Position numbers and translations under genes: made by a program. The notes under the pieces are model-generated. The model was given only the letters and a program-made list of their open reading frames with translations. It was not told the DNA's origin and did not search any database. From Streptomyces sp. R41 (GTDB lineage: Bacteria; Actinomycetota; Actinomycetes; Streptomycetales; Streptomycetaceae), in the NCBI RefSeq assembly GCF_041053055.1, contig NZ_CP163443.1:1302001-1366000 (forward strand): a DNA stretch of 64,000 bases. The letters run 5' to 3'. Of the stretch, positions 35,001-43,399 are shown in pieces (position 1 is the stretch's first letter; the number at the start of each line of letters is the position of its first letter).

Positions 35001-36060
35001 GCTCCCGCAGCTTCCTGACCAGGTCGGGCCGGGTCTCGGCGTAGTCGACGACCAACAGCAGCGGGTGCTGGACGGCGCGCAGCACGTGCAGGTCGCCCGG
35101 CTCGCGGGCCACCTGACCGGCGACCCAGCCGAGGCCCCGCAGCCGCGCCATCAGCTGCCGTGCCAGCCGGGTCTTGCCCTGCCCGCCCGGGGCGGTGAGT
35201 ACGCGGACAGCGGGCAGGCCGTCCGGCTCCGTCCGGCACCACCGCTCCAGGTCGTCGAGCGTGTCCTGTCTGCCGTGGAACGACACCACCTCGGCGTCGG
35301 CCCGCAGCAGCATGGTGGGGGAGGACACCTCCCGTTTGGGCGGCGCCGGCTCCAACAGGTGGGCGAGCTCGGCCGGTTCGGGCTGAGGGTCCACTGAGGT
35401 CGCCTCGCGGACCACCGCCCGGAAGTCGTCACAGGCCAGCAGGTCCTCGCTGCGGGTGTACGTCAGCCGCGTGCCCTGCCTTGGCCGACGGTCCGCTCGC
35501 ACGACGCCGATCAGGAGCTTCTCACCGGAAAGGAAGACGGCCGCGCCCGACATCCCGGACCACGGGGTGGACTTCGCGGCGGTCTCCTCGTCGAGCCCCG
35601 CGGTGTCGATCTCCAGCAGTCCGGTGGTGTCGTGGATCTCGAAGGGCACGCCACCGTGCGGCCTGATCCGGCCGATCAGCAACTCCCTGTTCCGGCCGGC
35701 ATTCGTTTTCTGCTGCCGCGGGAATCCCAAAGCGGCGACCTGAATTTCGGACCCGCCCGTCACGCACCGGCCCCAGCGCTGCGGGCGGCGGCCCAGGGCG
35801 CCGCGCAGCGAGTCGGGCGTCGGCCATTCCGGGTCGTCGGCCGGGATCTCCAACAGGGCTGCGTCCACGGTGTCGTCATACCGTCGCCACCTGACCTTCG
35901 CGGGGGACCGCCCAGCCGACTCCGGGAGGGACACGGTGATCCCCCCTTGCACGTTCAGCGGTGGCAGCAGATGCGCGGCGGTCAGGACGAGCCGCGGCGC
36001 GATCAGATAGCCGCTGCCGAAGCTTGCGGCGCGGACCTGGACTACCTGCTGTGTCTGCAT
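32089..36060 (-). CDS. Trypsin-like protease - STAND NTPase - TPR protein (probable conflict/defence system)
   Basis: 1323 residues, no signal peptide, so cytoplasmic. Residues 1-215 form a trypsin-like domain with a full triad: H30 (LVLTAAH), D66 (TVDAALLEI) and S171 (WSGMSGAAVF). Residues about 260-600 form a STAND-type NTPase: FHGRQDTLDDLERW lead-in, Walker A PGGQGKTRLA (G292-T297), Walker B LLLVVDYAE (D339). Residues about 610-1310 are a long array of TPR-like helical repeats (for example ALHNLAERHLAVGDWEDAR and LLHNLACEHFDEGDYAAAR). By analogy to known STAND proteins, the repeats would sense an invader signal, the NTPase would oligomerise, and the protease would act as effector. It lies between the Trypco2-like and DUF4913 genes. 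The ATG at 36060 has CCGGGGGCG upstream. Confidence 0.85.
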   Translation of the reverse strand: MQTQQVVQVRAASFGSGYLIAPRLVLTAAHLLPPLNVQGGITVSLPESAGRSPAKVRWRRYDDTVDAALLEIPADDPEWPTPDSLRGALGRRPQRWGRCVTGGSEIQVAALGFPRQQKTNAGRNRELLIGRIRPHGGVPFEIHDTTGLLEIDTAGLDEETAAKSTPWSGMSGAAVFLSGEKLLIGVVRADRRPRQGTRLTYTRSEDLLACDDFRAVVREATSVDPQPEPAELAHLLEPAPPKREVSSPTMLLRADAEVVSFHGRQDTLDDLERWCRTEPDGLPAVRVLTAPGGQGKTRLARQLMARLRGLGWVAGQVAREPGDLHVLRAVQHPLLLVVDYAETRPDLVRKLREHTEQAGHPVRLLLLARSLGSWQDRATGALRETRLHALSPGVADREHAFRAAARDFSRRLAEATGEPDLDWPGLADAVPVARRPGAGPGAETALAVQMAALVTLLRRARTPKGDKGSTGDGALEAELLGHEKRYWQDTADERGMGRREKNLLAQAVAAAVLCPAQEEREARGTIARLLPDEPPWLISEIADWLRDLYPSSEDRYWGQLEPDRLAEYHASEQIIRDAGLLGRLFARAPDHQRVQTLTVLARSAVAHANEGRTRWAHIVIDRLREVLRSVPADAPLTATVLRAHSDTLPDQSHVLREYALDVARELSGLCRAKGDDPQSLRDRAWALHNLAERHLAVGDWEDARQAAGDAAAIREGLADDGAMTHRADRADSLLALSHALRMTGCLMEAHRVGDQALSLFRTLTAEGGEEGEKRESGLVRALINQSHVVWQLDPSSIPFDQIARSDDHTDEAVRRARVLVAGHPDLDPLLLPKALVARGANLWRLQRNTESLSLSEEAVETSRQLARENRDAYSADLARALMGLAVDYNAASRPGGESMALEREAIELLRPLAGDLPAVHRSTLAQLLHNLACEHFDEGDYAAARETIGEAIEHRRALARDPYGIIEPGWAHSVSMLATFHAGAGDHQAAVERFKEALEICARARLPLSASNLEAQSGIALKLARSYDVLGRPADALAVQNQALAIGRRLSEYAPSLYTQGYATSLHDGSDLYWKHDRHVAVRILLRQALPLYRRLSHVDAEGRQGLAFCLHDLGTSYGMFWATADRAVPVLSEAYELRVELSAGDARHEVDLANTCAELSRALLRTNRFRDSVRISEHEVRLRRQLITADRAGHEQPLCRALLRLADGRAMAGEEVAAWLTALEAEEVCQELAGRSDERPDRTAWLLSRLAGTLSLCGRHDVRRAARAVAPARRAVRLYRGLVDRDPSRQADLRWAVTRLARVLDRIGLHSEATDVRLRRGA

Positions 36061-36084
36061 GAGTACGCCCCCGGGTTACTCGAC

Positions 36085-36393
36085 TTACTCGACGTCGCCC
36101 ACGGCCACGTCCCCGCCGCCGCGGTGCTCCGGGTTCAGGCGTAGGGTCACGCGCTGGGTGGACCGTGCCGAGCGCTCCCGGCGGGCGTCGGCCTCCACGA
36201 CGCCGAACCGCAGCTTCCCGCCGCCGCCCCCTGTCCGCACCAGCTCGATCTCGAACTCCGCGGTGATCTCGCCCAGCACAAAGCGCAGTTGGGAGTCCTG
36301 GCCGCGGCGCTGCGCCTCCGACAGCTGGGTTCGCAGCACCTCGATGGCGTCAGCGAGGTCCAACCAGTCCTCGTCGTCCTCACTGCGCATCAT
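36085..36393 (-). CDS. Trypco2-like (trypsin-co-occurring) domain protein
   Basis: 102 residues. WLDLADAIEVLRTQLSEAQRRGQDSQLRFVLGEITAEFEIELVR followed by a Gly-rich turn, LRFGVVEADARRERSARSTQRVTLRLNP, matches the trypsin-co-occurring domain found next to trypsin-like proteases in bacterial conflict systems. It probably forms a small beta-sheet adaptor that senses or regulates the protease. The ATG at 36393 has GGAAGG upstream; the frame is open further up (MSAHDDVVSEVGRWH) without a ribosome site. The stop is part of a 9-bp tandem repeat (GTCGAGTAA twice, giving two in-frame stops), and the protease gene starts 24 nt later. Confidence 0.78.
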   Translation of the reverse strand: MMRSEDDEDWLDLADAIEVLRTQLSEAQRRGQDSQLRFVLGEITAEFEIELVRTGGGGGKLRFGVVEADARRERSARSTQRVTLRLNPEHRGGGDVAVGDVE

Positions 36394-36598
36394 GTGCCAC
36401 CTTCCGACCTCCGACACCACGTCATCATGCGCAGACATCGTAATGCTCTGAGTCTTCAGGAATTCGCAGAACTGTCGTACGGCGCCCTGGTACTTACGTA
36501 GGGCTGGCGTGGACGCAGCCGTGCACGACCCGCAGATCGGACGACCAGTCATCGGCGTGCCGTGTACCGCTGCCTGGGTAGGCGGTGCAAGTTCAGCC

Positions 36599-37522
36599 TC
36601 AGCCCTTGGTCGACCCCAGCGTCAGCCCCGCGATGAAGTGCCGTTGCAGCAGCAGGAACACCAGGATCGTCGGGAGGGCGACGAGGACCGAGCCCGCGGC
36701 CAGCAGGTTGTAGTCGGTGAAGAACTGGCCGCGGAGGTTGTTCAGGGATGACGTGACGGGGAGCTTGTCGGGGTTGGAGATGAAGATCAGGGCCCAGAGG
36801 AAGTCGTTGTAGATCCAGGTGAATTCGAGGGTGCCGAGGGCTGCGAGGGCGGGGCGGCAGAGCGGGAGCGTGATGCGCCAGAACTGGGTCCAGACGCCCG
36901 CGCCGTCGACGATGGCGGCCTCCAGGATCTCCTGCGGCAGCGTCCGCATGAAGTTGGCCAGCACGAAGACGCAGAAGCCCAGTTGGAAGCCGATGTTGAC
37001 GATGATGACGGCCCAGTAGGAGTCATACATCGTGAGTGAGTCGGACATCCACCAGGGCAGCGGGATCTTGTTGAACAGGACGTACAGCGGGGTCACGATC
37101 ACCTGCTGGGGCAGCAGGTTGCCCGCTGTGAAGAACATCAGCAGCACCAGGCCGCCGCGCAGTTTGAGACGGGAGACCGCGAAGGCGACGAACGAGGCGA
37201 GGAACAGGGTGATCAGAACGCCGGGCACGGCGATGAGCAGCGTGTTCGTGAAGTACTTGCCCATGCCCGACTCGGTGTAGGCCCGGCGGTAGTACTCGAA
37301 GGACAGGTGCTTGGGGAAGGAGAAGTAGCCGTGCTGTGCCGTCTCCTCGTACGGGCGCAGCGAGGCGTACACGGCGAGCAGGAGGGGCGCGAGGAAAGCC
37401 AGGGAGACGCCCATCAGGAAGATGTGCACACCCCAACGGCCCCGGCGCACAGGGGGCTTAGGGGCGTCGACGGGCGCGGCGGCCCGTCGGGTGGCCGCGC
37501 CGGCGCGGATGTCGGCTGTCAT
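36599..37522 (-). CDS. Carbohydrate ABC transporter permease (MalG type)
   Basis: 307 residues, six membrane helices. The EAA loop that contacts the ATPase reads EILEAAIVDGAGVWTQFWRITLPLCRPAL. The C-terminus LLLQRHFIAGLTLGSTKG is typical of the second permease of CUT1 sugar importers. The ATG at 37522 overlaps the upstream permease stop by four bases (ATGA). The operon is binding protein, permease 1, permease 2, with no ATPase gene, so it probably uses a shared multi-sugar ATPase (MsiK) as known in Streptomyces. The divergent alpha-galactosidase points to alpha-galactosides such as melibiose or raffinose. Confidence 0.93.
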   Translation of the reverse strand: MTADIRAGAATRRAAAPVDAPKPPVRRGRWGVHIFLMGVSLAFLAPLLLAVYASLRPYEETAQHGYFSFPKHLSFEYYRRAYTESGMGKYFTNTLLIAVPGVLITLFLASFVAFAVSRLKLRGGLVLLMFFTAGNLLPQQVIVTPLYVLFNKIPLPWWMSDSLTMYDSYWAVIIVNIGFQLGFCVFVLANFMRTLPQEILEAAIVDGAGVWTQFWRITLPLCRPALAALGTLEFTWIYNDFLWALIFISNPDKLPVTSSLNNLRGQFFTDYNLLAAGSVLVALPTILVFLLLQRHFIAGLTLGSTKG

Positions 37523-38433
37523 CGGTCGCGCGCACCTCGCAGCTCTTGGACCAGGAACGTCACGATGAACCCCAGGGAGACGGTGAGCAGGACGACCGCG
37601 ATCGCCGAGCCGAATCCGATGCGGCTGGCCTCGCCGATGATGTTGTCCGTGATGAGGACCGAGAGAAGTTCCAGGCCGTTGCGGCCCTTGTTCACCGCGT
37701 AGACGATGTCGAACGCGCGGAGCGCCTCGATGACCGTGATGACGCCGACGATGACATTGACGGGCCGCAGGGTCGGGAAGACGACGCGGAAGAAGGTCTG
37801 GCGGGCGTTCGCGCCGTCGATCGCGGCCGCTTCCTTCAACTGCGGGTCCACGGACTTGAGTCCGGCCAGGTAGAGGATCATGACGTAGCCCGTGTGCCGC
37901 CAGCTCGCCGCGATCATCATCATCCAGAGGTTGAGGTGCGAGTCGCCGAGCCAGTCGATGGGGTCGTCGTGGTTGTTCAGGATCGTGTTGACCACGCCCT
38001 GGTCGGTGCCCAGGATCAGCTGCGCGATGAAGCCGACGATGGCGAGCGAGAGCACCACCGGCATGTAGATCGTCGACTGGTAGAAGCGGCTGAAGCGGAC
38101 GCCCCGGTCGATGAGGACGGCCAGGAACAGGCCGAAGGGCGTCGCGATCAGGCCGAGGAAGAGCAGCCACAGGACGTTGTGGCGGACGGCCGGCCAGAAG
38201 ACCGGGTAGTTCTCGACCATGTTCTTGTAGTTGTCGCCGCCGACCCAGTGGATGTCGCCGACGCCGTCCCAGGAGGTGAAGGACAGTCCGATGGAGGCCA
38301 GCGTCGGACCCCAGATGATGACGATGTCGAGCAGGATCGGTATGCCGAGGAGCACGCTGAGGACGACGACGTCGCGGCGGGTGAACCGCCGCAGCCGCCG
38401 CCCTCCGGTGCGCCGTGGGATGTTGAGCGCCAC
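37519..38433 (-). CDS. Carbohydrate ABC transporter permease (MalF type)
   Basis: 304 residues with six membrane helices after an Arg-rich cytoplasmic start. The EAA loop is LKEAAAIDGANARQTFFRVVFPTLRPV. It pairs with the MalG-type permease (4-bp overlap) to form the membrane channel of a CUT1 sugar importer. The GTG at 38433 has GGGGGAAG upstream. It lies 19 bp after the binding-protein stop codon, in one operon. Confidence 0.93.
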   Translation of the reverse strand: MALNIPRRTGGRRLRRFTRRDVVVLSVLLGIPILLDIVIIWGPTLASIGLSFTSWDGVGDIHWVGGDNYKNMVENYPVFWPAVRHNVLWLLFLGLIATPFGLFLAVLIDRGVRFSRFYQSTIYMPVVLSLAIVGFIAQLILGTDQGVVNTILNNHDDPIDWLGDSHLNLWMMMIAASWRHTGYVMILYLAGLKSVDPQLKEAAAIDGANARQTFFRVVFPTLRPVNVIVGVITVIEALRAFDIVYAVNKGRNGLELLSVLITDNIIGEASRIGFGSAIAVVLLTVSLGFIVTFLVQELRGARDR

Positions 38434-38452
38434 GGAACGTCTTCCCCCAGGT

Positions 38453-39778
38453 TCAGCCGACGGGCGACGAGAAGATGGTCTTCTTCTGTCGTTCGATGCT
38501 GTTGCAGAGACCGTCGACGTCCTTCGGATTGCCGATGAAGTCCTGGATCGCCTTGATCATCACGGTCGAGGCGAAGTCGGGCCGGGTGTCGCGGTCCATG
38601 AACTGTGAGATCTGTTTGGCGCCCGAGACGAGTTGGGCCGATTTCTTCTGCAGGGCGCTGTACTTGGAGGTGTCGGCGCCGTCGTTGACCGCCACATTGT
38701 TGGGGTCGAGGGCGAGGTAGGTGTCCTCGGCCTTGGGTGTGCCGAGCCACTTCAGCAGGGCCCTGGCGCCGTCGAGGTTCTTCGACTTCTTGGCGACGAG
38801 GAACCCGTCGATGGGCGCCTCCACTGCGTCCTGCGCGTACTGCGGGTCGATCTCGGGGAAGGCGAAGAAGTCGATGTCGTCACGCTCGCTCGCAGGGAAC
38901 TGGGTGCCGGGGTGCGGCATTCCGAAGACCGCCATGCCCGTCTTGCGCTGCTGGAGGCTCTGCCCGGCCTCCTCCCAGGTACGGCCGAGGGCGCCCTTCT
39001 GGTAGTACGGCATGAGTTCGCGCCAGGTGTCGAAGACCTTCTTGACCTTGGTAGCGGTCCACGACTCGTCGCCCGCCATCAGCGACTTGTGGAAGTCGTA
39101 TCCGTTCAGACGCATGTTGATGTAGTCGAAGGTGCCCATCGCGGGCCAGCCGTCCTTGTCGCAGAAGGCGACCGGAGTGCCGTCCTTGGACATCTTCTTG
39201 GCGAGCGCGATGAACTCGTCCCAGGTCTTCGGCTGTTGGTAACCCTTGCTCTGGAAGAGGCTCTTCCGGTGGAAGACCGCCCACGGGTAGTAGTAATAGG
39301 GCACGAAGTACTGCTTGCCCGCGTGCGTGGACTGTTCCTTGAGCGCGTCGGAGAATCCGCTGAAGCCGCTCCACACGTCGCTGATCTCGTGCAGGAGCCC
39401 CTTCTCCGCGAAGTACTGCATGCGATATCCGGCGAACCACATGAAGACGTCGTCGGGCGTGCCCTGGAGATAGCGGTTGATGTTCTCCTGGAAGTCGTTG
39501 TGGTCCTTGGTGTTGACCTTGACCTTCTTGCCGGACTTCTTCTCGTACGCCGCGAAGGCCGCCGCGTACGCCTTCTTGGGGACCGGGTCCGACGCGTTGG
39601 ACCCCACCGTTACTTCGTTCTTGTTTCCACCGGGTCCGTCGCCGCACGCGGACAGCAGGGCGGGGAGTGTGAGCGCGCCGGCTCCGACGGCCGCACCACG
39701 CAAGAGATTTCGCCGGGACATCCGATGTCCTGTCGTGCCTCCGGGCACGATGAGCCCCTTCAACGATGACTGTGCCAT
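38453..39778 (-). CDS. Sugar ABC transporter solute-binding lipoprotein
   Basis: 441 residues. The N-terminus carries a twin-arginine motif (MSRRNLLRGAAVGAGALTL, R22-R23) and a lipobox ending at C45 (PALLSAC), so it is likely exported folded by Tat and lipidated. The body is a family 1 extracellular solute-binding protein (VKVNTKDHNDFQENINRYLQGTPDDVFMWFAG, YYPWAVFHRKSLFQSKGYQQPKTWDEFIALAKKMS). As first gene of the operon it sets sugar specificity, probably alpha-galactosides. The ATG at 39778 has GAGGAGGGGGAC before it. The promoter lies in the 210-bp gap shared with the alpha-galactosidase. Confidence 0.92.
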   Translation of the reverse strand: MAQSSLKGLIVPGGTTGHRMSRRNLLRGAAVGAGALTLPALLSACGDGPGGNKNEVTVGSNASDPVPKKAYAAAFAAYEKKSGKKVKVNTKDHNDFQENINRYLQGTPDDVFMWFAGYRMQYFAEKGLLHEISDVWSGFSGFSDALKEQSTHAGKQYFVPYYYYPWAVFHRKSLFQSKGYQQPKTWDEFIALAKKMSKDGTPVAFCDKDGWPAMGTFDYINMRLNGYDFHKSLMAGDESWTATKVKKVFDTWRELMPYYQKGALGRTWEEAGQSLQQRKTGMAVFGMPHPGTQFPASERDDIDFFAFPEIDPQYAQDAVEAPIDGFLVAKKSKNLDGARALLKWLGTPKAEDTYLALDPNNVAVNDGADTSKYSALQKKSAQLVSGAKQISQFMDRDTRPDFASTVMIKAIQDFIGNPKDVDGLCNSIERQKKTIFSSPVG

Positions 39779-39988
39779 GTCCCCCTCCTCGGGGTGCCAC
39801 CCAACACAACCGAACGCGAGGCTTGGATCTCACTCCCAAGTGGGGGTGCCGTCAAGGGTTCCGACGAGATATCGAACAACCGTTACCACTTCTCTTCCAA
39901 CAGAGTCGGACAGGTCCTACCGTAAACGCGCACCATTGTCGCGGACATGTAGACATCCAACCTTTCGCGAGTTCGGAGGAACGTAACG

Positions 39989-42010
39989 ATGCGTCACCTT
40001 CACACCCGCACAACCCGCCGAAGAGTGGTCGGAGCGCTGGCCGCAGGACTGTTGTGTACGACCGGGCTCATGGCGCCCGCCTTCGCCGCCCCCGCCCAGG
40101 AACCCGGCTCCCCCACGACGGCGGACGGCCTCGCCCTCACCCCGCCGATGGGCTTCAACAACTGGAACTCCACGCACTGCCGCGCCGAGTTCAACGATGA
40201 CATGGTCAAGGGCATCGCGGACATCTTCGTCGACAAGGGCCTCAAGGACGCCGGGTACCAGTACGTCAATCTGGACGACTGCTGGGCCCTGCCGTCCCGA
40301 GACGCGAACGGCAAGTTGGTGCCCGACCCGGTGCGATTCCCCCATGGAATCAAGGCGGTTGCCGACTACGTGCACGCCAAGGGGCTCAAGCTCGGCATCT
40401 ACACCAGCGCGGGCACCAAGACGTGCAACAGCGCGGGATTCCCCGGCGCTCTCGGCCACGAGTACAGCGACGCCCAGCAGTTCGCCGACTGGGGTGTCGA
40501 CTACCTCAAGTACGACAACTGCAACAACCAGGGCGTGGACGCCAAGTTGCGGTACACCACAATGCGTGACGCTCTGAAGGCGACCGGGCGCCCCATCGTC
40601 TACAGCATCTGCGAGTGGGGCCAGAACAAGCCCTGGGAATGGGCGTCGGACGTCGGACATCTGTGGCGTACGACCGGGGACATCAGCGACAGTTGGGGCT
40701 CGATGCTGTCGATCCTCAAGCAGAACCTGCCGCTCGCCCCGTACGCCGGTCCCGGGCACTGGAACGACCCGGACATGCTGGAGGTCGGCAACGGCGGCAT
40801 GACCGACACCGAGTACCGCTCGCACTTCTCCATGTGGTCGATCATGGCGGCGCCGCTGCTGATCGGCTCCGATCTGCGCAAGGCGTCCGCCGCGACCTTC
40901 GACATCCTCGACAACAAGGAGGTCATCGCGGTCGACCAGGACCCGCTGGGCAAGCAGGGCACCGTGCTCTCCTCCGAGGGCGGACGCTGGGTCGTCGCCA
41001 AGGAGATGAAGGACGGCAGCCGGGCGGTGGCGCTGTTCAACGAGACAGGCAGCGCGCAGCGGATCGCCACGACCGCGCGGGACGTGGGCCTGCCCGAGGC
41101 GGACGCCTACACACTGCGCGATCTGTGGCAGCACAAGAGCTACAACACCGCGGGCACCATCTCGGCGACCGTCCCCGCGCACGGAACCGTGCTGGTACGG
41201 GTCTCGGTCGACCCCCAGTGGGCCAAGAACCCGCCCGCCGTGGAACTCGGACTGGACGGAAGCCCGTTGGTCGAGGCGGGCAGGACGGCCTCCCTGACGT
41301 CGACTGTCACCGACCTCGGCCGGACGCCCGCGCAGCGCGTCTCCGTGACCTTGAGCGGACCGGAGGGCTGGACGGTCGCGGCGACCTCGCCGACGGGCGC
41401 GGGCACGGTGCCGACGGGCCGAGCCCTGCGTACGCAGTGGAAGGTCACCGCCCCCGCCGGCGCGGCCTCGGGCGCGTACGACCTGACGCTGAAGGCCACT
41501 TACCGCTCACCGACCGGTGGACGCGCCGAGAGCGTGCTGCCGCTGAAGGCTTCCGTGGTCGTGGCGCCGCCTTCCGGGGTCTCCTCCCTAGGTGACCTTC
41601 CGTGGCTGTCAACGGCCAACGGCTGGGGGCCGGTTGAGCGCAATACGAGCAATGGTGAGAGCGCCGCGGGCGATGGTCATCCGATCACTCTGGGCGGAGT
41701 CGTATACGCCAAGGGGCTCGGAGTGCACGCCGAGAGCGCCGTCGAGTACTACACGGGCAAGGCGTGCGAGACGGTCACCGCCGACGTCGGCGTCGACGAC
41801 GAGAAGGGCGCCAAGGGCACCGTCGCCTTCGAGATCTGGGCCGACGCAACGAAGGTCGCCTCGACCGGAGTCCTCACCAACGCTATGCCGGCCCAGCCGA
41901 TCACTGCCGACGTGACCGGTGCCCAGGTGGTCCGACTCGTCGTCACCGACGGCGGCGACGGGATCGACTCGGACCACGCGGACTGGGGGAACGCCCAGCT
42001 CAGCTGCTGA
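39989..42010 (+). CDS. Secreted alpha-galactosidase, GH27, with NEW3 and NPCBM domains
   Basis: 673 residues. A signal peptide (TRRRVVGALAAGLLCTTGLMAPAFA, cut near residue 34) precedes a GH27 barrel: LTPPMGFNNWNSTHC, nucleophile D176 in YLKYDNC, acid/base D231 in WRTTGDISDSW, and GPGHWNDPDML. A C-terminal beta domain (about 300-395) is followed by a NEW3-type module (about 405-505) and an NPCBM carbohydrate-binding module (about 520-673, TLGGVVYAKGLGVHAES). It releases galactose from raffinose-type or galactomannan substrates outside the cell. The ATG has CGGAGGAACGTAACG. It is divergent from the sugar importer, with LacI and ROK genes downstream. Confidence 0.93.
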   Translation: MRHLHTRTTRRRVVGALAAGLLCTTGLMAPAFAAPAQEPGSPTTADGLALTPPMGFNNWNSTHCRAEFNDDMVKGIADIFVDKGLKDAGYQYVNLDDCWALPSRDANGKLVPDPVRFPHGIKAVADYVHAKGLKLGIYTSAGTKTCNSAGFPGALGHEYSDAQQFADWGVDYLKYDNCNNQGVDAKLRYTTMRDALKATGRPIVYSICEWGQNKPWEWASDVGHLWRTTGDISDSWGSMLSILKQNLPLAPYAGPGHWNDPDMLEVGNGGMTDTEYRSHFSMWSIMAAPLLIGSDLRKASAATFDILDNKEVIAVDQDPLGKQGTVLSSEGGRWVVAKEMKDGSRAVALFNETGSAQRIATTARDVGLPEADAYTLRDLWQHKSYNTAGTISATVPAHGTVLVRVSVDPQWAKNPPAVELGLDGSPLVEAGRTASLTSTVTDLGRTPAQRVSVTLSGPEGWTVAATSPTGAGTVPTGRALRTQWKVTAPAGAASGAYDLTLKATYRSPTGGRAESVLPLKASVVVAPPSGVSSLGDLPWLSTANGWGPVERNTSNGESAAGDGHPITLGGVVYAKGLGVHAESAVEYYTGKACETVTADVGVDDEKGAKGTVAFEIWADATKVASTGVLTNAMPAQPITADVTGAQVVRLVVTDGGDGIDSDHADWGNAQLSC

Positions 42011-42108
42011 AGCCACGGAGGCGGGGTGAAGTCATGTCGGCCGGTCCCCCACGCTCGCCGTGTCCGCCGGCTTCGCCCTGAGCCCTGAGCCTGAGCCCTG
42101 AGTGGGGA

Positions 42109-42149
42109 AAGGGGGCGGTTGGGGGTTTGTTTCGCCCCCTCCGCCCCTT
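42109..42149 (+). terminator. GC-rich hairpin after the alpha-galactosidase
   Basis: AAGGGGGCGG...GGGGG pairs with CCCCC-T-CCGCCCCTT (42109-42149) with small bulges. It lies in a 242-bp gap that also has short CCTGAG repeats (42079-42103) and, near 42185-42215, an AATCGCCGGAGG stretch that resembles a sequence common downstream of Streptomyces genes. It separates convergent genes. Confidence 0.55.
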
Positions 42150-42252
42150 CCCGTCCCGTACCGGGGCGCTCCCCCCAGACCCCGCACCTCAATCGCCGGA
42201 GGTGCTGAAACTTACCCGCGCTGGAGGGTCCAGAGCGGCCGACCCTGGCCGC

Positions 42253-43206
42253 TCAGACGCCCGCCGCCGTCGCGCTCGGATTCCTGCTGAGCGCGGCCGC
42301 GGCCGCGCCGACCAGACCGGCGTCCGTGCCCATGAGGGCGGGCGCCACAATCAGCCGCCGTACGAAGGACAGTGTCGCGTAGTTGGCCAGGGCCTCGCGC
42401 AGCGGCGCGAACAGGACGTCGCCCGCCTTGCCCACTCCCCCGCCGATGACGGCGATGTCGATCTCGACGAGGGTCGCCGTGGCCGCGATGCCCGCGGCGA
42501 GCGCCTGCGCGGCCCGTTCGAAGGAGGCCACGGCCACCGGGTCGCCCGCACGGGCGGCCTCGGCCACCGCGGCGGCCGAGGTGTCGCCGTCGGGGCCGGG
42601 CCGCCAGCCGCCCTCCAGCGCGCGGCGGGCGATGTTCGGACCGCTCGCGATGCGCTCGACGCAGCCGCGGGAGCCGCACGGGCAGGCGTCGCCGTCGAGG
42701 TCGACGCTGATGTGCCCGATGTGGCCGGCGTTGCCCGTGGGGCCGGGGTGCAACTGCCCGTTCAGGACGAGCCCGCCGCCCACGCCCGTGGACACCACCA
42801 TGCACAGCGCGTTGTCGTGGCCGCGGGCGGCGCCCTGCCAGTGCTCGGCCGCCGTGATGGCCACGCCGTCGCCGATCAGCCCGACGGGCAGCCCCGCCGT
42901 GGCCATGCGAACCCTCTCGACCAGCGGGTAGTCGCGCCAGCCCGGAACATTCACGGGGCTCACCGTGCCCGCGGAGGCGTCCACCGGGCCCGCGCTGCCG
43001 ATGCCGACGGCCCGCGCCCTGCTCCACAGCGGGGAGACCGACAGCTCGCCGATGACCTCCTCGACGGCCCGCATCACGGTGTCGCCGTCCTCCTGCGCGG
43101 GCGTCGCGCGCTGCGCGCGCAGGAGGATCCGGCCGTGGCCGTCCACCAGCGCTCCGGCGATCTTGGTGCCGCCGATGTCGAGCGCGGCCACGAGGTCGGT
43201 GTGCAT
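42253..43206 (-). CDS. ROK family sugar kinase (glucokinase-like)
   Basis: 317 residues. The phosphate-1 motif (VAALDIGGTKIAGALVD), the catalytic Asp region (PVNVPGWRDYPL), the GVGGGLVLNG strand and the ROK zinc signature (GHIGHISVDLDGDACPCGSRGC) are all present. With no N-terminal helix-turn-helix it is a kinase rather than a repressor. It likely phosphorylates glucose or a related hexose released by the neighbouring alpha-galactosidase locus. The ATG at 43206 has GGGAG eleven bases upstream. It is divergent from the LacI gene. Confidence 0.9.
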   Translation of the reverse strand: MHTDLVAALDIGGTKIAGALVDGHGRILLRAQRATPAQEDGDTVMRAVEEVIGELSVSPLWSRARAVGIGSAGPVDASAGTVSPVNVPGWRDYPLVERVRMATAGLPVGLIGDGVAITAAEHWQGAARGHDNALCMVVSTGVGGGLVLNGQLHPGPTGNAGHIGHISVDLDGDACPCGSRGCVERIASGPNIARRALEGGWRPGPDGDTSAAAVAEAARAGDPVAVASFERAAQALAAGIAATATLVEIDIAVIGGGVGKAGDVLFAPLREALANYATLSFVRRLIVAPALMGTDAGLVGAAAAALSRNPSATAAGV

Positions 43207-43304
43207 CTGAGTCAGGTCTCCCGGTGAACCTTGAGAAAAGGGCAGGCCGGTCTCGCGGTGCGGGCGCAGGCCAGAGATTGCGGTGGACAGTCTCTCCCGC
43301 ATCT

Positions 43305-43316
43305 GACAACGTTGTC
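43305..43316. promoter_or_regulatory. LacI-type operator palindrome
   Basis: A perfect 12-bp palindrome GACAACGTTGTC, inside TGACAACGTTGTCCA, has the central CG and AAC/GTT arms typical of LacI/GalR operators. It lies between the divergent ROK and LacI genes, 84 bp before the chosen LacI start. It implies autoregulation and control of the ROK gene. Confidence 0.8.
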
Positions 43317-43399
43317 CAGGCTCTATGCTCGACGCCACATCCTCATACAACCCCATGGACCGACGCATCCCCGTGGACGACAGGACAGGACAGCACATC

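Noticed and set aside
42079..42103. Short CCTGAG repeats as a regulatory or mobile element
   Set aside because: Only a few 6-base copies in a GC-rich spacer; too short to support a function.
43325..43399. Longer LacI start at the ATGs 43325 or 43355
   Set aside because: Neither has a ribosome site and the extra residues are unlike LacI N-termini; the GTG at 43400 has AGGACAGGACAG.
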